From Arcanobacterium ihumii (GTDB lineage Bacteria; Actinomycetota; Actinomycetes; Actinomycetales; Actinomycetaceae), in NCBI RefSeq assembly GCF_900604515.1, contig NZ_UWOS01000001.1, positions 496,001 to 560,000 on the forward strand: 64,000 nucleotides of DNA, given 5' to 3'. Below are positions 1 to 11,015 of the stretch, piece after piece (the first letter of the stretch is position 1; each line of letters begins with the position of its first letter). A program made the position numbers and the translations under genes. The notes beneath the pieces are model-generated. The model saw only the letters and a program-made list of their open reading frames with translations, was not told the origin of the DNA and did no database searches.

Positions 1-2
1 GG

Positions 3-1605
<1,603 letters not shown>

Positions 1606-1821
1606 GCTGGCAAGCATATCTAATCTTCACTAAGATAACGATTAACAGGTATTTACCTCTAGTTTTCCAAGAAGGCTATATGGGACGCCGCGTTTCTTCC
1701 TCCAATGCTAAAATGAAGCTCACCGAGGGCCACTGGCTCCTTATCCGCGCAAGCTTCGTCGGAATCAACCACACAGTTATGTTCGAGCGCAGCAGCTTAG
1801 TTTGGGGCGGAATAATTTCAT

Positions 1822-2097
1822 ATGCCTCAGATAATCTTCTTTGTGGTTTGCACACTAGTTTCACACGGGATTAATCGACTCAAGGCACAATGCAGGCGCC
1901 AACATCCCGTGCTATATGCGTTAGCACTCGACACTCCCGTCCTTATGGCAATCATCGGAATCTTTTTCGATCATGAGATTCAAGCACAGCATTTATCGAT
2001 TCTCACATCTTTGAGCCTTGGGCTAATTTCCACTCTTCCTGTGCTTATTTTCGGCGTGGTCCTTATCCAGCGAGAGCGCACGGCCGAGCAAAGCTAG
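1822..2097 (+). CDS. Small hydrophobic hypothetical membrane protein
   Basis: A 91-residue open frame with two clear hydrophobic stretches (about residues 34-50 and 61-81) and a charged C-terminus (IQRERTAEQS), suggesting a small inner-membrane protein. A purine-rich GGGGCGGA lies about 11 nt before the ATG, a usable but distant ribosome binding site. I do not recognise a family. It fills most of an otherwise empty gap between the YchJ-like gene and guaB1. It could be spurious; the amphipathic composition and absence of a better frame are the only arguments for it. Confidence 0.4.
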   Translation: MPQIIFFVVCTLVSHGINRLKAQCRRQHPVLYALALDTPVLMAIIGIFFDHEIQAQHLSILTSLSLGLISTLPVLIFGVVLIQRERTAEQS

Positions 2098-2182
2098 GAA
2101 ACGTAACACCCTACCCATCTCACAATATAGACACTTTTGTTCCAAAAACAAAATCGCTATCGATTACCACGCTTTAATGCAC

Positions 2183-3640
<1,458 letters not shown>

Positions 3641-3676
3641 TTACTACTGGCAAAAGCTAGCCGATAAGCCTGCAAC

Positions 3677-3730
3677 GGGTGGGGTTTGGTGTGCGAAAAT
3701 AGTATCGCACACCAAACCCCACCCTTTCAT
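3677..3730. terminator. Bidirectional terminator between guaB1 and lipase gene
   Basis: Perfect 20-bp inverted repeat (3677-3696 with 3705-3724), 8-nt loop, followed by TTTC on the plus strand. The stem begins GGGTGGGGTTTGG. It lies between two convergent genes and can serve both. Confidence 0.85.
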
Positions 3731-3786
3731 TAGTGAAAGCTGCAAAATTGCTTATCAACAACTTTACATACAGTGCTATTTAGAAC

Positions 3787-5070
3787 TCAGTGCTTGAAGA
3801 TCTTATTGAGTTCAGTCACCGTCACTTGTGCATGTGGAATCGCTCCTGCCACGTGCGGACCAGAATTATTCGGAATGAAAGTTATATCCGCCCCACGTGC
3901 CTTCCACTCACTTACTAACTGCTCTCCCACGCGGTATGGGATAACGTCGTCTCCGGTGCTGTGCGTAACAACCACTGGCATTGACGGAGCATCGTAACCG
4001 ATGTGCTGATCCGCAAGCATTGACTTATACGGTTCACGCTCAATGAACTGCCAAACATCGGAGCCATCTGCGGTAATTTTTGCTAGCTTAGTTCCTGAAT
4101 AAAGGCCCAAACCGAGCGTGCAGTTATTGGTGGCTCGGCTGATAATTTGCTGCCCCTCTGGGTTAAGATACTTAGCTAGATCAACATCGTAGCTATGGCT
4201 GATACCCATAAGAGCATAGGCCTCAAAGAGGAAGTAGATTGTTCCATCTAAAGCGGGTGGCAGAAGTGTTAAATCTGCTGGCGCAGCACCAACCGATGCC
4301 AACTTAATATCTAACTCTGGTGCATAATCATCAGCCAATTCAGCGGCGCTTGCTGCCGCGCCACCGCCTTGGGAATAACCATCAATCGCAATGGGAGTAG
4401 TAGCTGAAAAATCCCAGCCATTAAGTTGCTTAGCTGCACGTGCACTGTCAAGCACTGCATGACCTTGGGAGATACGATCCATGTACGTATGCATTCCCGG
4501 GGTACCAAGCCCTTCATAGTCAGTTACTACAACCGCGTACCCCTCCTTGAGGAGTCCCTCAAAGAAAAATTGTTCGTAGTCCCCAACACCATTTCCAATC
4601 TTGAACGACGGCGCGCATCGGTCAGCTACTCCTTGAGTGCCAGGTGCGAATGCAACGAGTGGACGTTGCCCCGCACCTTTCCACGGCGCCTTTGTTTCAA
4701 TCACAATGCCGCTGACTGGGATTTTCTCACCCTTACGGTTGATTGATGAGTAGAGAATCCGGCTTGCTTTATATGGCCCCACGTTTGAAATTCCCAGAGT
4801 GTTCAACGAGTTAATTACTTTTTCACTCCGAAGTAGTTGGCCTGGTTTAGTTTGAGAGAGATCTGGGATATCGTGATAAAAGGGGATATATGAATCTCCT
4901 TGAGAAGAAGTGACCGGCAAAGGTGCTGAATCTTCCCGGACAGTTAGAGTGGATGTTCCAGCAAATTTCGTAGGTTGATTAATGGCGTTAGCTGATGCTG
5001 TTGAAGCAACGCCAAGTGCCAAAGTTGAAGAAAGTGCTAATGTTAAAGCGATCTTTGACTTCTTAAACAC
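3787..5070 (-). CDS. Secreted lipase (secretory lipase / LIP family)
   Basis: 427-residue exported alpha/beta hydrolase. A Sec signal peptide is clear: basic MFKKSK, a hydrophobic core, and an AxA-type site around TASANA (residues 24-29). The nucleophile elbow GYSQGGG puts the catalytic Ser at 233. GDDVIP (Asp374/375) and PHVAGA (His406) complete a plausible triad. The pattern matches the LIP family of secreted triacylglycerol lipases found in actinobacteria and fungi. GTG start with GGAG about 7 nt upstream. A 9-bp dyad at 5141-5162 lies in its promoter region. Likely acts outside the cell on host or environmental lipids (inference). The substrate is not determinable from sequence. Confidence 0.88.
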   Translation of the reverse strand: MFKKSKIALTLALSSTLALGVASTASANAINQPTKFAGTSTLTVREDSAPLPVTSSQGDSYIPFYHDIPDLSQTKPGQLLRSEKVINSLNTLGISNVGPYKASRILYSSINRKGEKIPVSGIVIETKAPWKGAGQRPLVAFAPGTQGVADRCAPSFKIGNGVGDYEQFFFEGLLKEGYAVVVTDYEGLGTPGMHTYMDRISQGHAVLDSARAAKQLNGWDFSATTPIAIDGYSQGGGAAASAAELADDYAPELDIKLASVGAAPADLTLLPPALDGTIYFLFEAYALMGISHSYDVDLAKYLNPEGQQIISRATNNCTLGLGLYSGTKLAKITADGSDVWQFIEREPYKSMLADQHIGYDAPSMPVVVTHSTGDDVIPYRVGEQLVSEWKARGADITFIPNNSGPHVAGAIPHAQVTVTELNKIFKH

Positions 5071-5140
5071 AAAAACTCCAATCGGTGAGTAATGAAGTTA
5101 CTGCGCAATATTCGGTTAGAATACAGCGCAACGCATGGAA

Positions 5141-5162
5141 TGTAACTGTAACTACAGTTACA
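5141..5162. promoter_or_regulatory. Inverted repeat in lipase promoter region (candidate operator)
   Basis: TGTAACTGT and ACAGTTACA form a perfect 9-bp dyad separated by AACT, about 70 bp upstream of the lipase start codon. The size and symmetry fit a TetR- or GntR-type operator. No regulator gene is adjacent, so the cognate factor is unknown. Confidence 0.45.
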
Positions 5163-5300
5163 TATACTTATGTTAATGACACATTTCCTAAAAACCAAGC
5201 AATTTGACCGAATTGAGCAATTCAATCTATTGCTCCTGATAACACTCGGTATGTGGCGTTCTCACCGTATAACGCGTATCAAGAAAATTTGTTAAAGCTC

Positions 5301-6590
5301 TCAACTAGTTTGCTTTTCAACGCGAATTGAGAATTTTCGGAATTCCGGGAATGCCACCGCACAAAGAACGATTCCAAGAAGCACAAGCAAACCACCACCC
5401 CACGTTGCTACCGATGGTCCAACAATCTCACCTGCGCCTCCATGCAGCACATCTGCAATGCGGGGACCACCCGCAACCACGACGATGAATACACCTTGAA
5501 GTCTCCCACGCACGTCGTCTTTCGCACCAGTAAGCAATATGCCTTGCCTGAAGGCAGATGAACTCATATCGGCCGCTCCACCAACGGAAAGTGCAATACA
5601 AGCAATAACTAGCATAGGGAACGTTGCATAAGGAGCACATTGGAATGCAATTCCAAGAGCAACGATTGCCACTCCCCACACCACAATCGAGATGAGCACA
5701 GCTTTTCCGTAGCGGAAAACCCGTGATATCCAACCTCCAAAAATTCCACCAAGCATTGCACCTAATGGCATCGCAGCATAGAGCAAAGCAAATTCAATTC
5801 CGCCCTCAATTGGTCCACCAAAATTAACGTGTGCAACCTCTGGGAACAACGCCCGAGGCATACCGAAAATCATGGCAATTAGGTCAACAACAAAACTGAC
5901 CATAACGATCTGATGCAACCGCAAGTAACGCAAGCCCTCCAACACAGACTTGAGGCCCGGCGTCGTCACCTTGGTAGCGGGAGGAAGGGATGGCAACCGA
6001 AGAACAGCATAAAGAGTGGCAAACAACGTGACTGTGTCGATCAGGTAGAGCCACGAATATCCCAGAACAGGGATAAGTGCACCACCGACGAGCGGACCGG
6101 CGATCGCACCTGCGGAAAAGACCGTCATGTTTAGCGAGCTAGCGGCAGGAATTTGTTCGGCTGGCACAATTTTCGGAAGAATTGCGGACCGCGTTGGCTG
6201 GTTGACGGCGAAAAAAGCTTGTTGAAGAGAAAAAATCGCCAAAAGAATCCAAACATTGTTCAAAGCGAAAGCGTCCTGGAGCCAGAAAAGAGCCGACGTT
6301 AGAACTAACCCCAAAGTGGTACCGATCAGGAGACGACGGCGATCCATATGATCCGCGAGCGCACCTCCCCAGAGTCCGAAGATAATGAGTGGCACAAGTC
6401 CAAAGATTCCGGTGAGACCAACCATGCCCGAGGAATGGGTGAGGTCGTAAATTTGTGCCGGTACAGCCACCACCGTGAGCTGTGCACCGATCACCGTGAT
6501 AATGTTCGCCAACCATAGCCTACGGAAATGAGGGCTTTTCAGAGGACGCGTATCCGCGAACAATGATCGAATCTTCTGCGCAACGGTCAC
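5301..6590 (-). CDS. MFS transporter, EntS-like (MFS_3) exporter
   Basis: 429-residue major facilitator with about 12 hydrophobic segments. The N-terminal KSPHFRRLWLANIITVIGAQ and the loop GGALADHMDRRRLL (MFS motif A variant) resemble the EntS/MFS_3 group of enterobactin and small-molecule exporters. NQPTRSAILPKIVPAEQIPAASSLN is another group signature. Inner membrane, proton-driven efflux; the substrate is unknown. GTG start with AGGA 5-6 nt upstream. It reads toward the lipase gene on the same strand but 230 bp separate them, with the lipase dyad in between, so they are probably independently transcribed. Confidence 0.88.
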   Translation of the reverse strand: MTVAQKIRSLFADTRPLKSPHFRRLWLANIITVIGAQLTVVAVPAQIYDLTHSSGMVGLTGIFGLVPLIIFGLWGGALADHMDRRRLLIGTTLGLVLTSALFWLQDAFALNNVWILLAIFSLQQAFFAVNQPTRSAILPKIVPAEQIPAASSLNMTVFSAGAIAGPLVGGALIPVLGYSWLYLIDTVTLFATLYAVLRLPSLPPATKVTTPGLKSVLEGLRYLRLHQIVMVSFVVDLIAMIFGMPRALFPEVAHVNFGGPIEGGIEFALLYAAMPLGAMLGGIFGGWISRVFRYGKAVLISIVVWGVAIVALGIAFQCAPYATFPMLVIACIALSVGGAADMSSSAFRQGILLTGAKDDVRGRLQGVFIVVVAGGPRIADVLHGGAGEIVGPSVATWGGGLLVLLGIVLCAVAFPEFRKFSIRVEKQTS

Positions 6591-6778
6591 TTAAATTCCT
6601 ATTTCCTTCGTGTACGTAAGTATTGGGTTTCTACGTTAGCAACGGAATTATCTCCAATTTGATAAGCATATTAAATATTCATGCTCATTAGGTTCTGAAA
6701 TTTGTTAGATGAGACGCCGATCGTTTACATTCATTTCATGAATTCTTTCGACTCGCAACGCCACGAGAGATTCAAGAT

Positions 6779-7387
6779 TCACTTCTTCCTGCGTGCCTCA
6801 ACCCGCTTCCACCATTCAACCAGCACTGGCATAGTGGCATGCGCGTTGAGCCCGCTTGGCTGCGGGAGCACCCACAACTCCCCTGTTCCTAGATAACGCG
6901 AGGATGCGTCGTCGTCGAACTGCTGACCGAGCTGCGCTTTCGGTTCATCAAAAGCGTCACGAAACGCGGTGATCCCAAGGACGGCGACGACGTCGGGCCT
7001 AAGCTCACCTACAACCTTACGTAGACGCTCGCCGCCCTTAGCAAGCTCGACGCGGCTCAGCTCGGATGCCTTCGCTGTAGCTCGATTAACCAGGTTGGTC
7101 AGTCCAATACCGTTATTGATAACCATCGCTTCATCCTCAGGTTTCAAACCAGCAGTGGCATCAATACGATAAGGGAGCAGGCCAGATTGGTGCAGACTCG
7201 GCCAGAAGCGGTTCGACGGCGCTGCAAAAGGAGCGTTGACGGCTGCGGTCCATAGACCTGGATTAATACCAACAATCAGCAGCCACGGGTCTGGGCATAT
7301 AATATCGTCCACCGTACCGTTTTCAAAGTTTGCAAGTTCGGTGCGGGTTGGCTTGCGCCCATTAAGTGGCGAAATTCTAGAAATCAC
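6779..7387 (-). CDS. mug: G/U mismatch-specific DNA glycosylase (Mug/TDG family)
   Basis: 202-residue uracil-DNA glycosylase superfamily member. The water-activating motif GINPG is at residues 40-44 and SNRFW at 58-62, as in Mug. The intercalating motif near PQPSGLNAHAT (late in the protein) matches the family's NPSGLN loop. It removes U or ethenocytosine mispaired with G in base excision repair. The GTG start at 7387 has TAGACT 6 nt upstream and no ribosome binding site, consistent with a leaderless mRNA. That -10 box forms one arm of the dyad at 7391-7420 shared with the divergent gene. Confidence 0.93.
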   Translation of the reverse strand: MISRISPLNGRKPTRTELANFENGTVDDIICPDPWLLIVGINPGLWTAAVNAPFAAPSNRFWPSLHQSGLLPYRIDATAGLKPEDEAMVINNGIGLTNLVNRATAKASELSRVELAKGGERLRKVVGELRPDVVAVLGITAFRDAFDEPKAQLGQQFDDDASSRYLGTGELWVLPQPSGLNAHATMPVLVEWWKRVEARRKK

Positions 7388-7390
7388 CTA

Positions 7391-7420
7391 AATAGTCTAA
7401 ATCATTCCATTTAGACTATT
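7391..7420. promoter_or_regulatory. Dyad containing overlapping divergent promoters (mug / small membrane protein)
   Basis: Perfect 12-bp inverted repeat (AATAGTCTAAAT, 6-bp spacer, ATTTAGACTATT). Each arm carries a TAGACT -10 box, one facing mug (minus) and one facing the membrane-protein gene (plus). The boxes are so close that polymerase could occupy only one at a time, or one factor could block both. Confidence 0.6.
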
Positions 7421-7424
7421 AGCG

Positions 7425-7460
7425 ATGCAGAAGTCACAAACACAAGTGCTGGAAAAATGA
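7425..7460 (+). CDS. Candidate 11-codon leaderless upstream peptide
   Basis: ATG at 7425 lies 7 nt after the plus-strand TAGACT box, so the mRNA may begin at this start codon. It encodes MQKSQTQVLEK and stops with TGA at 7458-7460, overlapping the next start codon as ATGA. This arrangement would couple translation of the downstream membrane protein to the upstream peptide. Not conserved evidence; inferred from position only. Confidence 0.35.
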   Translation: MQKSQTQVLEK

Positions 7461-7735
7461 TGGTGATGACTATGAACACAAGGAATCAGGACGACGTCGA
7501 AGCTCTACACTACACATATGCTCGCCGAACCATGGCCAAGGCTGTAGTGCTGTTTCTTCTCGTGACTACAGTGTCCGTCGTCGTAAATAGTTACTTCCTA
7601 CACGGTCTCTGGGCAAGTGTAATTTTTAACATCTGTGCTGGCGTTTTGGCTATGCTCTCAATCTTTTACTACAGACGGAAAATGTGGGAGGTCGATTATC
7701 AATTATCGCAACGCCCCCAAGAATCTGACGAATAG
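7457..7735 (+). CDS. Small two-helix membrane protein, unknown function
   Basis: 92 residues with two adjacent hydrophobic helices (about residues 28-47 and 51-69), separated by a short loop, then a basic YYRRK and an acidic tail. This layout suggests a small inner-membrane hairpin protein with both ends in the cytosol. The start is ambiguous between 7457 and the internal ATG at 7472; 7457 has GGA about 5 nt upstream and overlaps the upstream peptide stop. No family recognised. It is driven from the divergent promoter region shared with mug, which might hint at a stress-related role, but that is speculation. Confidence 0.6.
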   Translation: MMVMTMNTRNQDDVEALHYTYARRTMAKAVVLFLLVTTVSVVVNSYFLHGLWASVIFNICAGVLAMLSIFYYRRKMWEVDYQLSQRPQESDE

Positions 7736-7816
7736 CACCGTAAGCCCAGCGCAGAGTCAGCACTTCCAACTAGACTTCTAGGTATCTGGCAGAACTATTT
7801 ATGTTAGAGGAATCAG

Positions 7817-9448
7817 ATGCTCTCAATCGCAATCGTTGGCGCAGGTCCGCGCGGTACCGCTGCACTTTCTGCTTTAGCTGCAAAAGTGACACAACCTGTC
7901 ATCGTTCATTTGTTTGGAGCTTTGAATGACGACGGCGTTAACATAGCAGGTCAGGGTACACCCTTTGACGTAACACAACCCGAATACTCGCGATTCAACG
8001 CACGAACCGCAATCGTTGATCAGTTTGGGCCGTATCGTGGCAATCAAGTTCCTGTTTCGGACGCTAATCCCTCCAATGATCCAGCTGAATTTCATAAAAA
8101 GCTCGAAGATAGCGTCGCTTCACTTCACACCGCACCAGACTTTGACACGTGGGCAAAGAAAAACTATCCGCAGTACGTCAACGATTTCCCTCCTCGTAAG
8201 GTCATTGGCGAGTATCTGGTCCATTGCTATGAGTATGTGAAGAAGGATCTGCCCAAGAATATTGAACTGGTTGAACACGGCTGGGCATCGAAAGTATCGG
8301 GCGTGCCCGGTTCTTGGCGCGTTACCACGGGAAAGCAAACTTTTACCGTTGATGAACTCTTGCTCACTGTTGGGCATTCATTGAATCCTCCAAAACCCGT
8401 TTCGCTCGAGGATTTCGGTGGTAAAACAAGGGCTTATATTCCTTTCGCCTACCCACTTAGCGTCTTAGATGGCATTGACGCCGACGCAACCGTAGCGGTG
8501 CGTGGTGCGGGACTGACGTTTATCGACGTCGCCCTTGCACTAACCGAAGGGCGTGGCGGAAAGTTCTCTGAGGACGGAAGCCAGTACGTTTCAAGCAAAA
8601 AACAGGTGAAGAAGATTTTACCGCTCGGGCTAGAAGGAATCTTCCTGGACATCAAGCCGAACATTGACGTCGTAGCGGATCTCATTGGCGAGCGCACGCT
8701 CAATGCCACGAACAAGAAGATTCGCGAGTCTGAGTCGCTCTCTAAAATCTTGGATCTCATTCGAGGCTTGACGCTGGATGTGCTTAAAAAGCTTGATTAC
8801 CCTTATCCGGAGGCGATTTTCGACGCCGTTGTGGCAGGCTCGGCACCGAGCGAAGGTAATTCGCGTGGCACACTTGCAGACTCGATTGCGGCGTACGACG
8901 GCAAACGAAAACTCGGTGCGAAAGCCGTGTTCGCCGGCGTCTTCCTATTACTTGCAGATGCGATTTTAGACGTGCTACCAGGGAAAGAATGGCCAAATGA
9001 CGAGTGGGAAACTTTCCGTACGTGGAACTCGCTAGTAGATATTTATGGATTTGGTCCGCCACCAATCAATGCACGCAAAATATTAACGCTCATCGATGCC
9101 GGAGTGATCGATACATCGTGGCTGGATAAGGGCGTTAATGCACTCGAGCTCCCCGAAGCGGTTGACGTGGTGGTTGATGGCGTACTTGCACCGGGAGGTT
9201 ACTGGCCTGGCGCTTTTCCAGAGCTTGCCGAAATCGAAGATTACCTGCTCGTATGGAACGAAGATCGCAAGGGCGTAAGAATTAGTGCTGATGCTTCTGT
9301 TTTGAACAGTGATTTGAAGCCAGTTCAAGGTTTAGCGGCATTTGGTCGAATTACTGAAGAATGGGAACTTGGAATGGACACGCTCAATTCGAGTCTGCAT
9401 GGGCAGTTGCCGCTGTGGGCTGAGCGTATAGCTGGGCGGATGGAGTAG
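7817..9448 (+). CDS. FAD/NAD(P)-binding domain protein (oxidoreductase of unknown substrate)
   Basis: 543 residues. The N-terminal SIAIVGAGPRGTAAL is a Rossmann dinucleotide-binding fold, followed by sequence typical of the Pfam FAD-NAD(P)-binding group (PF13454-like) found as large stand-alone actinobacterial proteins. A second motif AVRGAGLTFIDVALAL around residue 230 looks like the second nucleotide-binding element. No membrane segment or signal peptide. The substrate is unknown. SD AGAGGA lies 5-10 nt before the ATG and a TATGTT box at 7800 could be its promoter. The next small gene begins 4 nt after the stop, so they are co-transcribed. Confidence 0.8.
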   Translation: MLSIAIVGAGPRGTAALSALAAKVTQPVIVHLFGALNDDGVNIAGQGTPFDVTQPEYSRFNARTAIVDQFGPYRGNQVPVSDANPSNDPAEFHKKLEDSVASLHTAPDFDTWAKKNYPQYVNDFPPRKVIGEYLVHCYEYVKKDLPKNIELVEHGWASKVSGVPGSWRVTTGKQTFTVDELLLTVGHSLNPPKPVSLEDFGGKTRAYIPFAYPLSVLDGIDADATVAVRGAGLTFIDVALALTEGRGGKFSEDGSQYVSSKKQVKKILPLGLEGIFLDIKPNIDVVADLIGERTLNATNKKIRESESLSKILDLIRGLTLDVLKKLDYPYPEAIFDAVVAGSAPSEGNSRGTLADSIAAYDGKRKLGAKAVFAGVFLLLADAILDVLPGKEWPNDEWETFRTWNSLVDIYGFGPPPINARKILTLIDAGVIDTSWLDKGVNALELPEAVDVVVDGVLAPGGYWPGAFPELAEIEDYLLVWNEDRKGVRISADASVLNSDLKPVQGLAAFGRITEEWELGMDTLNSSLHGQLPLWAERIAGRME

Positions 9449-9452
9449 GCAC

Positions 9453-9755
9453 GTGGAAATCTGGACACTTAACCATCCCACGTATGGGAATATTGCCGTG
9501 GAAATTGGATTCGACTCTGAATTTCTTGCCATTGATCCAACCTGGCCATTCTCAAGCAAACCCCATCTACGATCCTGGTTGTGCCACCGCTTTTTCGACG
9601 TTCCAGAAACTTATATTGTTTCGACGGATACCAATAAACATCAACGTTACTTCATTGAACATAGAGTCACGCCACTGCGAGCACGAATTACGGTAGAAGC
9701 TCTCCCAGACCTTCCAAAATTTTCCCTCGAAACCACCCCTAGCTGCAGAGACTAG
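9453..9755 (+). CDS. Small conserved-looking hypothetical protein
   Basis: 100-residue frame beginning GTG 4 nt after the FAD-protein stop, with GGAGTAGG upstream as ribosome binding site. Tight spacing and normal composition (MEIWTLNHPTYGNIAVEIGF...) favour a real gene co-transcribed with its neighbour. No signal peptide, membrane segment or known motif. I do not recognise a family. Translation of the next gene restarts from its own -10 box overlapping the region just downstream. Confidence 0.55.
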   Translation: MEIWTLNHPTYGNIAVEIGFDSEFLAIDPTWPFSSKPHLRSWLCHRFFDVPETYIVSTDTNKHQRYFIEHRVTPLRARITVEALPDLPKFSLETTPSCRD

Positions 9756-9759
9756 CTAG

Positions 9760-9765
9760 TATGAT
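9760..9765 (+). promoter_or_regulatory. -10 box for the broken DUF6928-like gene
   Basis: TATGAT lies exactly 6 nt before the ATG at 9772, the leaderless spacing used repeatedly in this window. It shows that the ancestral start of the disrupted gene was 9772. Confidence 0.55.
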
Positions 9766-9771
9766 TTGCTC

Positions 9772-10444
9772 ATGGGATTTAAATGCACAATGCTTTCATA
9801 TTCGCCGGATATCCCGCGGGAGGACATCACTACCAAGCCAGAGGGGCGGCGTTGAAGCGGCATCGTAGCAGCTTGCAAAGTATTTCGAAGGCGAATGGCG
9901 CTTCGACCGAACGGGTGATCTTGACGAGGCTTTCAACCCCACGGACGGAAGTCTCTGGGTCGGAACCTGGGGAGACACCGTCGTCTTCACCGGCGAAGAA
10001 ACTTTAGGCTACCTCGTTGATGAGCCCGCCGATAACACGTGGTTCTTATTTACTCACAGCATGATGGATGCTTGCTCGTATCGGACGCCACCGAATCACC
10101 GTGGTCGCGTAGTAGATCTGGACGATTCTGCTACAGCTAAGGATAAAGTAGCAGCACTCGAGGGCGATCTGCTTCCCTTTGAGGAACCGTTTGCGCGTGG
10201 AGACCACAATTACGACGACGATCCCGAGTACGGTTATCACCCGCTCGACTTGGCAGAATCTGCCGTGTTGTGGATCTTCGGTACTGAAGGCGAATGTGCC
10301 TCTGAAGACGAAGTAAGTGCCACAATGACACCGGTCGATCCGGGAGAAATAATTCTTCACAGGTTTGTTCCAGCTGGTACGCCGGAGCGTTCTGAATCTG
10401 AAGGCGGTAAGAAGAAGGGCTTCTTCAGCCGATTGTTTGGTTAG
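9772..10444 (+). pseudogene. Disrupted DUF6928-like protein gene (frameshift plus nonsense)
   Basis: Coding similarity runs from ATG 9772 (MGFKCTMLSYSPDIPREDI) to the stop at 10442, but is not in one frame. The first frame stops at about 9847. The second frame is open from 9869 onward (QLAKYFEGEWRFDRTGD..., then SLWVGTWGDTVVFTGEE...) with no start codon until ATG 10061. Removing one G from the GGGG run at about 9842-9845 would join the frames, leaving one in-frame TAG at 9866. The first and last segments (YGYHPLDLAESAVLWIFG) resemble actinobacterial DUF6928-type proteins (tentative). The C-terminus is basic, KKKGFFSRLFG. Either a recent pseudogene or an assembly error; the leaderless -10 box is intact. 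Confidence 0.6.
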
Positions 10445-10621
10445 AATTAGCCTTTCTTAATTAGTGGATGTGCGTCGAAGAAATCCGGCGCACATCTGTA
10501 TGTTTGAAATCTTCACCTTTAAACAGGAGGGGCTCAACAGTAGAAATCGCGAGCATGGAAACGCCAACGATGATTGAGGAAAGACTGCTTCATCGTAAAA
10601 GAACATCACTCTTTCAAATAT

Positions 10622-10652
10622 CGTCATATAGCGATATTATCGCTATATGACG
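10622..10652. promoter_or_regulatory. ArsR-type operator overlapping arsR promoter and start codon
   Basis: Perfect 13-bp inverted repeat CGTCATATAGCGA / TCGCTATATGACG with a 5-bp centre. It contains the -10 box TATTAT (10635-10640), which lies 6 nt before ATG 10647, and covers the start codon itself. A TTTCAA -35 box sits at 10612-10617 with a 17-bp spacer. Occupation by the ArsR protein would block transcription directly. Confidence 0.75.
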
Positions 10653-11015
10653 ATCATGCCGCTACAGAGCAACCCTAAGGCTCCCCTCCTTGTGTCAGCC
10701 CTATTTAAGAGCTTGGCCGATCCCCATCGATTGATGATCGTTCAACATTTGCTACTCGGCGAGCATCGAGTATCGGACCTAGTAGAGCACCTCGACTTAG
10801 CCCAATCGACGGTATCTACGCATATCGGACGCTTACGCGATACGGGACTACTAGATAGTCACACTCACGGTAGGGCAACGTTTTACACCCTTGCCCACCC
10901 TGCGGCTACACGAACCCTCTTAGCAGCAGCAGAACACGTTCTAGCCTGTACCGGAGAACCTGTAGATTTATGCTTCATCAACCAAGAAGAAAACGTGAAC
11001 AATGATGATGAATGA
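10647..11015 (+). CDS. ArsR/SmtB-family metal-responsive repressor
   Basis: 122-residue winged-helix repressor. ALFKSLADPHRLMIVQHLL is the family N-terminal signature, and the helix-turn-helix SDLVEHLDLAQSTVSTHIGRL covers residues 43-63. Cys101 and Cys109 in LACTGEPVDLC could be metal ligands, as in the C-terminal thiol sites of CmtR-like sensors. It precedes and overlaps by 14 bp a cation-efflux gene, so it most likely senses Zn, Cd or a similar divalent metal and derepresses the exporter. Autoregulation is implied by the operator over its own promoter and start. Leaderless ATG start. Exact metal specificity not determinable. Confidence 0.92.
   Translation: MTIMPLQSNPKAPLLVSALFKSLADPHRLMIVQHLLLGEHRVSDLVEHLDLAQSTVSTHIGRLRDTGLLDSHTHGRATFYTLAHPAATRTLLAAAEHVLACTGEPVDLCFINQEENVNNDDE

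Noticed and set aside
1680-1874. Short open frame (64 codons) partly overlapping the small membrane protein frame
   Set aside because: No ribosome binding site, no recognisable composition and overlaps a better frame at 1822.
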